Positions 42,085-47,072 of a stretch of 47,072 bases of DNA are shown here, piece after piece. The notes beneath the pieces were generated by a model. It did no database searches. It had not been told where the DNA came from and worked only from the letters and a program-made list of their open reading frames with translations. Source of the DNA: Alphaproteobacteria bacterium (GTDB taxonomy: Bacteria > Pseudomonadota > Alphaproteobacteria > ATCC43930 > CGMCC-115725). Position 1 is the first letter of the stretch, and each line of letters starts with the position of its first letter. A program made the translations under genes and the position numbers. The stretch is from the NCBI GenBank assembly GCA_028866355.1, contig JAGWIH010000001.1:1-47072 (forward strand), in the 5' to 3' direction.

Positions 42085-43666
42085 TGGCGCGGCGGCGAAT
42101 CAGGAATTGCGGCAAGGCGGCGAATTCCGCCAGGGCCTTTCGGCTTTGCGGCATGATGGCGAAGCAAGCGAGGGCCACCAGGGCAGCGATCGCCACCGCA
42201 AGCGCCAGCGCCGCTACGGCGGTCATGCTGTTGAGAATCCCGGCGCGCTGCGCCAGGACGAGCGCCACGACGATCGCCACCGACGCGCCGGCCGACGGCA
42301 GCATGCTGCGCACCAGGTCGCCCAACGACACCGGGCCGTGTCGCCCCACCGCCCAGAACAATAAGGGTATGCGCACCACGAGCCCGCCGGCGGCAATACT
42401 GGCGGCGACGCCGACCGGCCCGAACGGCAGACCAACGACGATGAGTGCAGCGTTGAGCGCCGAACCGATCAGGCCCCAGCGGAGCATTTCCGCCGTCCGA
42501 TCCTGCGTCATGAACAGCCAGCTACAGGTATAGCCGATCGGCTGGTAGAGGGCGGCGACACCGAGCCAAGCGACGATCGGCGTGGCGGCAAGCCAATTTG
42601 GGCCGAACAGGACGCGCACCACGAGGCCGGGAACTGCGATGAGCAGCGCGGCGCAGGGCATAGTCACCATGTTCAGCTTCTCGACGGTGCCGAGATAGGC
42701 GCGCCGGTAGAGCGCGGGCTGGTCCGCCAACCGGCTCAGTGTCGGCATGGCAACCGAGAACAGCGGCGCGTTGAGGTTGTTGATCGGCAGGAGAAGGATT
42801 TTGTACGCACGCTCGTAAAGACCAAGCGGCGTCGAGCCCCAATACCAGCCGATCAGCATCTGGTCGAGATTGCGGACGAACGTGCCGACGAGATTCGACC
42901 CGGTGACATGACCGCCGAAGCGCAGCAAGTCGCGCACACGCCGGAATCCCGCGGGCCGACCCGGTCGCCATGAACAGAACATCCACGCGCCGGCCAGAAG
43001 ACACAACGCCCAGACCAGCCGCTGCGCCACGAGCGCCCAATAATCGGCGCCGGCGAATGCGGCGGCGACGGCGACCGCCATGCCGATGATCTCCGACCAC
43101 ATCAGGATCATCGCCAAGGCGGTAAAGCGCATCTGACGCCGCAAGACCGCCAGATGCTGAGTCGACAGGCCGCTGAGCACGAAGCCGACAGCCAACCAGA
43201 GCGTGACGCTGACCAGGGCAGGTTCGCCGTAGAACCACGCCAGCACCGGCGCGAGTGGAATCATCAGAAGCCCCGCGGCGACGCCGAGGCCGGCGTTCAC
43301 CCAGAACAGGGCGCTGGTATCCGCGTGGGTGATATGTGGGCGCTGGACGGTTGCGGCGGAGAGGCCAAAATCCTTGAACAGCTCGAGAAATGCGATGACG
43401 ACCGCGACCATCGCGACAAGACCGAATGCTTCGGGGCGCAGCAGCCGCGCCAGGACGACAGTCACGCCGAACTGCGCCACGACCTTGGCGAGTTGTGCGC
43501 CGACGGTGATCATGCCACCGCGAACCGAACGACCGGTCATGTCCTGCTGCAGATGATCGGTGCGCAGATGTGTGTCGGGATCTGGCCGCAATGACGCTGC
43601 GGCGACGCGATGACGGGACCGGTCGTCCACTGACTGCCGACTCCTTCCACGCCGTTCGCGGCGCAT
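42077..43666 (-). CDS. Wzx-like polysaccharide flippase (MOP superfamily), copy 2
   Basis: A ~529-residue multi-helix translocase paralogous to copy 1 at 32023-33582. Shared blocks are TDHLQQDMTGRSVRGG (copy 1: TDHLLTDLRGRSVRGG), LLRPEAFGLVAMVAVVIAFLELFKDFGLSAATVQ and QHLAVLRRQMRFTA. The paralogue's conserved TDHL segment lies upstream of the obvious ATG at 43540, so I prefer ATG at 43666, which has GGTGAG just upstream; the frame remains open to 43909. It should flip lipid-linked oligosaccharide. Being coupled to a GT4 and a methyltransferase gene, it may serve a repeat unit different from that handled by copy 1. Confidence 0.86.
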   Translation of the reverse strand: MRRERRGRSRQSVDDRSRHRVAAASLRPDPDTHLRTDHLQQDMTGRSVRGGMITVGAQLAKVVAQFGVTVVLARLLRPEAFGLVAMVAVVIAFLELFKDFGLSAATVQRPHITHADTSALFWVNAGLGVAAGLLMIPLAPVLAWFYGEPALVSVTLWLAVGFVLSGLSTQHLAVLRRQMRFTALAMILMWSEIIGMAVAVAAAFAGADYWALVAQRLVWALCLLAGAWMFCSWRPGRPAGFRRVRDLLRFGGHVTGSNLVGTFVRNLDQMLIGWYWGSTPLGLYERAYKILLLPINNLNAPLFSVAMPTLSRLADQPALYRRAYLGTVEKLNMVTMPCAALLIAVPGLVVRVLFGPNWLAATPIVAWLGVAALYQPIGYTCSWLFMTQDRTAEMLRWGLIGSALNAALIVVGLPFGPVGVAASIAAGGLVVRIPLLFWAVGRHGPVSLGDLVRSMLPSAGASVAIVVALVLAQRAGILNSMTAVAALALAVAIAALVALACFAIMPQSRKALAEFAALPQFLIRRRANA

Positions 43667-43737
43667 ACAACTCACCCGCGCGCCGGGCCGCTGACTCGGC
43701 ACAGGATTTACTGAAACGGCCCATCGTTCGGGCCGCG

Positions 43738-43752
43738 AGTGATCAATCTGTG
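43738..43752. promoter_or_regulatory. Shared motif AGTGATCAA-N2-TGTG, copy in the 43.7 kb divergent region
   Basis: AGTGATCAATCTGTG is centred between the divergent wzx copy 2 and FkbM-type methyltransferase genes, about 72 and 78 bases from the chosen starts. It matches the element at 36822-36836 at 13 of 15 positions. Confidence 0.35.
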
Positions 43753-43829
43753 TCGATCGGATTGCCACGTAACGGCCACTGGCGCGCGCTATTCGCGGCT
43801 GGTCTAGTGCAGCGCCTTTTTTGTTCTGG

Positions 43830-44681
43830 ATGTATTCCATGCAGGCCGTCTCAGCGCAGAACGGAATCGTGCGCCGAGCCAAAGCCGCCGCGCGCGAGTT
43901 TTGTCCCAAGCCGTTGCTGCTCTGGCGCGAAGCGCGCTATTTCGAAAAATACGGCGAACGCGAGCTACGTCTCGTGCGTCACCTCTGCCAACGCGAGCGC
44001 GATGCGGTCGACGTCGGTGCGCACGAAGGCAGCTACGTGCACTTCATGAAACGGTATGCGCGCCGGGTCTATGCTTTCGAGCCGGTTCCGTCGCTTGCCG
44101 AGGCACTGGCATGGAAATTTGCGCCACGTGTCGTGGTGCGTAACATCGCGTTATCGCGTGAATCCGGCATGGCAATCCTGCGCATTCCGTTGATCGACGG
44201 CGCGGCGCTGAACGGCCTCGCCAGTCTGAACAACGGCGCCGGGGCTACGGCGCCTGTCACGGAAATCGCCGTCCAGACGCGGCCGCTCGACGAGGTTTTC
44301 GCCGGCGATGCCGGATTTATCAAAGTTGACGTCGAAGGCCACGAAGAAGCGGTTCTCGACGGCGCAGCCAGAACGATCGCCCGCTGCCGGCCGCGCCTAT
44401 TAATCGAGATCGAGGAGGGCCGCATGCCTGGGGCGCCGGCGCGTATCCACGCCTTCCTGCGGCGTTTCAACTATCGCGGCTATTTCGTTTGTGGTCGCAC
44501 CCTCGCGGGTTTCGAGACGTTCGATCCGACGACGATGCAGCGGCCGGCGGACATCGCCGGCTTTCGGCCCGGCATACCGCGCCAATCGTTCGACCGCTAT
44601 TGCAACAATTTCCTCTTCATCGCCGACGAGGAGGCCGAGCCGCTAAGCACGCGGATCGCGGCGGCGCTACAGCGGATCTGA
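43830..44681 (+). CDS. FkbM-family methyltransferase
   Basis: A ~283-residue SAM-dependent methyltransferase of the FkbM family. Motif I is DAVDVGAHEGSYVHFMKRYA. The acidic RRVYAFEPVPSLAEAL is motif II, VVVRNIALSRESG the characteristic 'N-A-L' block, and GFIKVDVEGHEEAVLDGA the IDVEG motif that defines the family. The C-terminal RQSFDRYCNNFLFI segment is typical. FkbM enzymes O-methylate sugars and polyketides and are common in polysaccharide clusters. Start choice is uncertain: ATG at 43830 or 43839 (TTG at 43821 is also open). It is divergent from wzx copy 2 and ends 16 bases from the convergent beta-barrel gene. Confidence 0.9.
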   Translation: MYSMQAVSAQNGIVRRAKAAAREFCPKPLLLWREARYFEKYGERELRLVRHLCQRERDAVDVGAHEGSYVHFMKRYARRVYAFEPVPSLAEALAWKFAPRVVVRNIALSRESGMAILRIPLIDGAALNGLASLNNGAGATAPVTEIAVQTRPLDEVFAGDAGFIKVDVEGHEEAVLDGAARTIARCRPRLLIEIEEGRMPGAPARIHAFLRRFNYRGYFVCGRTLAGFETFDPTTMQRPADIAGFRPGIPRQSFDRYCNNFLFIADEEAEPLSTRIAAALQRI

Positions 44682-44697
44682 GCCGAAACGCCCGGCG

Positions 44698-45999
44698 TCA
44701 GTATTGCAGGCGGACTTTGGCGCCGATCAGGGCGCGGCTGAAGCCGACACCCGAGGTGTTCGACGTGCGGTTCTGATACGTGAAATCCAGCCCCGCGCTC
44801 CACATCCGGTTGAGCAAGTAGGTCAAGCCGGCATCGGCCTCGTAGATGTTGTCGGTCCGCGACGTGCCTTGGAAGTCGTCCGAGGTAAGGCTGCCGCCGA
44901 CCGTGGCCGTTATGTTGTGCAGAACCTCCTGCTCGATCTCGACGCCGACGGCCGATTGTAGCGCCGATGTCACGGTCCCGGCCGCCGTGGTGCCGAACAG
45001 GTCGACTTCCTGAATGGTGCGCGACGCGTTGGCGCGGATCGAGGTCGACGGCCTGACGTTCCACAACAGGCTACCGCCGAAGCCGGGGCTATGGATCGTC
45101 GGCAGGCGTGAGTCGTCGTAATTTTGCTGCATATAACCGACGAAAATCTCGCCGCTGATCAGCTGCGTGATCAGGACGTCGGTGCCGATGTCGACTTCGC
45201 CGCCGTGCGACGACCGCTTCAAGCCGTTGCTGTCGAAGGTTGACTGGTAGATGCGGTCGTTGCCGGCGGCGGCGATGAAGGCGTGATAGTCCGGAACGAT
45301 CTCGTACGTCACCTTCGGTCCGCCGGCGATCTCGATGCGGTTGCGGTCAGATTCGCGAATCTGCGTGCCGCTCGTCGTGAAGACATTGTTGTAGCTGTAG
45401 TAGTCCACCTTACCGTTCATCTGCAGTCCGAGGACGCCGCGCTCGCGCACGAATTTGAGCTGGCCGCCCGAATCCTGGTACTCGGTTGGATGAAGCTGGG
45501 TCGGTACCGAGCTCGGCGCATAGCGCTCTTCATGCTCGTTCTGGAAGCTGAGGCCGCCGTCGAGGTACTCGCCGTGCAGGATGTCCAGACGGCCGTTGGA
45601 GGCGAGCTGGTAGTTGGTCTGGTTCTCGCTCACCTGCGTCGCGAAGCGGCGGACCTCGGCATTGGCCAAAAAGTTGAGCTGGTTCGTTCCCCAATCGGAA
45701 TCAACCGTCAGGTTCGGCCGCAGCGACGTGTAGAAGTCGCTCTTGGCGTGTGGCGCATAAAAGACGTTCGAGTCCCAATAGCCTTCGGCCTCGGCGCTCG
45801 GAAAGAAGAAGAAGTCGCCGATCCGGCCGCCCACCGGGCTGTAGTCCGGCCGCGGCCGCTGGAGGACGCTGACTTTCTCAGGCGCCGTCAGCTCCGGCGG
45901 CGTGATCCCGGTCGGATAAAGGCCGGTTTGGGCGAAGGCGACGTGGGCCGAAGCGACCATAGCGGTCGCCGTCAGGACGACGATCCCCCCTTTGCGCAT
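44698..45999 (-). CDS. Outer-membrane beta-barrel protein (polysaccharide-locus type)
   Basis: A 433-residue protein with a signal peptide (cleavage probably after AFA, residue 23) and a predicted beta-barrel of ~14-16 strands with alternating hydrophobic residues and many aromatic girdle residues. It ends ...GAKVRLQY, a typical C-terminal OMP strand with final Tyr. Segments such as GYWDSNVFYAPHAKSDFYTSLRPNLTV resemble the 'outer membrane beta-barrel protein' (BBP2/VpsM-like) family found beside exopolysaccharide genes. It may be an alternative or additional outer-membrane exit for the polymer, since the Wza here lacks a membrane-spanning C-terminus. Its ribosome-binding site GAGGGG overlaps a small hairpin at 46012-46031. 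Confidence 0.85.
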   Translation of the reverse strand: MRKGGIVVLTATAMVASAHVAFAQTGLYPTGITPPELTAPEKVSVLQRPRPDYSPVGGRIGDFFFFPSAEAEGYWDSNVFYAPHAKSDFYTSLRPNLTVDSDWGTNQLNFLANAEVRRFATQVSENQTNYQLASNGRLDILHGEYLDGGLSFQNEHEERYAPSSVPTQLHPTEYQDSGGQLKFVRERGVLGLQMNGKVDYYSYNNVFTTSGTQIRESDRNRIEIAGGPKVTYEIVPDYHAFIAAAGNDRIYQSTFDSNGLKRSSHGGEVDIGTDVLITQLISGEIFVGYMQQNYDDSRLPTIHSPGFGGSLLWNVRPSTSIRANASRTIQEVDLFGTTAAGTVTSALQSAVGVEIEQEVLHNITATVGGSLTSDDFQGTSRTDNIYEADAGLTYLLNRMWSAGLDFTYQNRTSNTSGVGFSRALIGAKVRLQY

Positions 46000-46011
46000 G
46001 CGCGAAAACCC

Positions 46012-46031
46012 CTCGATTTGTAAATGTCGAG
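46012..46031 (-). promoter_or_regulatory. Hairpin overlapping the ribosome-binding site of the beta-barrel gene
   Basis: On the minus strand CTCGA, a 10-base loop and TCGAG form a 5-base stem whose 3' arm merges into the GAGGGG Shine-Dalgarno sequence, 9 bases before the ATG. Pairing would partly hide the ribosome-binding site. The stem is short, so any effect is speculative. Confidence 0.3.
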
Positions 46032-46189
46032 ACCAGCAGCAGAGGGCGAATTGTAATAAAGCGCGTACGGGTTTGGATAGAGCCGGATAGGCCCGCTAGG
46101 GGCCGATTACCGGGCGCTGTTGCAAATTTGCCGCCGAAATAGCCACAGATTTGCCCCAATGTACCCCGCCGTACAGACGTTGCGGCGCG

Positions 46190-47072
46190 TCACGCGTGCG
46201 CGACGTGGCCCGCGTTCTGGATCGCGTTCTGAACGTAGACGTGCACGGCCTGTCCGCCCGTGGTCGTCGCCGCGAACTCGGTGAAGCCGACCATCTGACT
46301 AGGATTGCCGCCGGCCTGTCCGGTCTGCGTGACCGGCGCGCTGATCTGCGTCCAGGTCGAGCCCGTACCGGCCAGATTTACCGTGTCGTTGGTGCCGCCA
46401 AGGATCCACAGCGCGGCTGCGCCGCCAGCGTTCTGAATCGCCGTCGGTTCATGCTCCGCCAACTGGAACACGTCGTTGGCCGTCAGCGTGATGCTGTTGG
46501 CGACACTGGAATGCGCACCGTCGGTCAGGTCGAAGACTTCAACGTTCTTGATGTTGCCGGTGGTCGGATCGCTGCTTAGCGTCGAGGTGAAATCGAGGTT
46601 CTGTGTTGTTGCGCTTTCGATTTCGAGCACGTTGATGCCGCCGGTGGCCGCGCTCGAGCCCGGTGCGCCGTCGATATGCGTGTTGCCATCGATCGTCGCC
46701 GTGCTGCTCCATTCGATCACGCTGGTCGCACCGGCGGTCGTCGAGCCGTTGAGCGTCGCGGCGTCCGAAGTATCGGCGTAGTTGACCGCGTCGGCGCGGC
46801 CGGCGCCGTTAGCCGATGTGTTGCCGCTGTCGAACAGGTAGCCGAAGGTGCCGCTGATCCCGCTCAGCGCGGTGTCGTTGAACGTTCCCAGCGGAGTCAA
46901 ACCCGTGCCGCTATCCTGCGACGCGGCGGCGGCGCTGGCGCTTCCGGTGTCGCCATTGTCGCCGAGCGTATCGAGCGCCGGATTGATCACCGCGGAATAA
47001 GCGTGCTGGCCCGGTCCGATCGTGGCACCGATGTTGAAGCTTTCGCCTTCGATCGTGACGCTCGAAACGTTG
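46190..47072 (-). CDS. Large secreted adhesin-like (VCBS/RTX-type) protein, C-terminal part (truncated by window edge)
   Basis: The frame is open to the end of the window, so only the last ~293 residues are seen. Composition is acidic and rich in Gly, Ser, Thr, Asn, Asp and Ala with almost no Cys or Lys, typical of calcium-dependent beta-sandwich/beta-roll surface proteins. The segment SITLTANDVFQLAEH...LWILGGTNDTVNLAGTGSTW matches the conserved C-terminal 'LTxxDVL.L...L.I.GDAGDTVNL.G' module of very large type I-secreted adhesins. GTG at 46990 is an internal codon and not the start. No canonical GGxGxDxUx repeats occur in this part. It may anchor or cross-link the exopolysaccharide matrix; no type I secretion gene is in the window. 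Confidence 0.75.
   Translation of the reverse strand, partial: NVSSVTIEGESFNIGATIGPGQHAYSAVINPALDTLGDNGDTGSASAAAASQDSGTGLTPLGTFNDTALSGISGTFGYLFDSGNTSANGAGRADAVNYADTSDAATLNGSTTAGATSVIEWSSTATIDGNTHIDGAPGSSAATGGINVLEIESATTQNLDFTSTLSSDPTTGNIKNVEVFDLTDGAHSSVANSITLTANDVFQLAEHEPTAIQNAGGAAALWILGGTNDTVNLAGTGSTWTQISAPVTQTGQAGGNPSQMVGFTEFAATTTGGQAVHVYVQNAIQNAGHVAHA

Noticed and set aside
42484..42556. Possible frameshift or premature end in flippase copy 2
   Set aside because: The frame is continuous and the hydrophobic pattern is preserved through the region.
45283..46023. A 246-codon plus-strand frame opposite the beta-barrel gene
   Set aside because: It is antisense to a gene with a signal peptide and a typical OMP C-terminus.
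1..47072. CRISPR arrays, tRNA/rRNA genes, insertion sequences, integrases or att-like repeats
   Set aside because: I looked for regularly spaced repeats, cloverleaf-type sequences, transposase motifs and flanking direct repeats and saw none. A weak tRNA or small RNA could still be missed by eye.

Overview
The window reads as chromosomal DNA of a GC-rich alphaproteobacterium. Coding density is very high, there are many 1-4 base stop/start overlaps (TGATG, ATGA, GTGA), and several genes start at GTG. A ChvI-like response regulator and a ChvG-like phospho-acceptor helix point to the Hyphomicrobiales/Rhodospirillales side of the class. The genus cannot be resolved from the sequence alone. I saw no rRNA, tRNA, CRISPR array, transposase or integrase.

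Region 1 (1-9,991) is a catabolic gene set. It holds two amidase-signature enzymes, a MetE-C-like zinc methyltransferase, two paralogous NMT1-type periplasmic binding proteins without a permease or ATPase nearby, a ThDP-dependent decarboxylase/synthase-like enzyme, a luciferase-like flavin oxidoreductase, an alpha/beta hydrolase and a fumarylacetoacetate-hydrolase-family enzyme. Five of these form a minus-strand operon (8,942 down to 2,697). The substrate is unknown; uptake plus oxidation, hydrolysis and amide cleavage of a small organic compound is the best inference.

Region 2 (9,995-19,518) looks like an envelope/stress set. It holds a secreted PepSY-like protein, a CBS-pair protein, a secreted Gly/Asn-rich repeat protein, a GT4 glycosyltransferase, an ABC exporter, trehalose-phosphatase, an ECF-type sigma factor, a phosphohexomutase and a diverged GalU translationally coupled to it, and an anti-sigma-like membrane protein.

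Region 3 (19,519-46,000) is a large exopolysaccharide locus of the Wzx/Wzy type. It opens with a ChvI-like regulator followed by an apparently kinase-less ChvG-type DHp fragment. A plus-strand operon follows: Wza, Wzc, a fused double glycosyltransferase, the WcaJ-type initiating transferase, a glycosyltransferase, a Wzy-like polymerase and a Tat-type beta-helix lyase-like protein. Minus- and plus-strand blocks then carry two paralogous Wzx flippases, gmd and fcl (GDP-L-fucose supply), four more glycosyltransferases, two methyltransferases (SAM type and FkbM type) and an outer-membrane beta-barrel. The product is probably a fucose-containing, possibly methylated polysaccharide, or two related glycans. 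The window ends in the C-terminus of a large secreted adhesin-like protein.

The points most worth a second look are the regulator plus lone DHp fragment, the fused double glycosyltransferase, two flippases with a single polymerase, a sigma/anti-sigma pair split by sugar-nucleotide genes, a GalU with altered signature motifs, and a set of palindromes and shared motifs in the intergenic regions of the polysaccharide locus.
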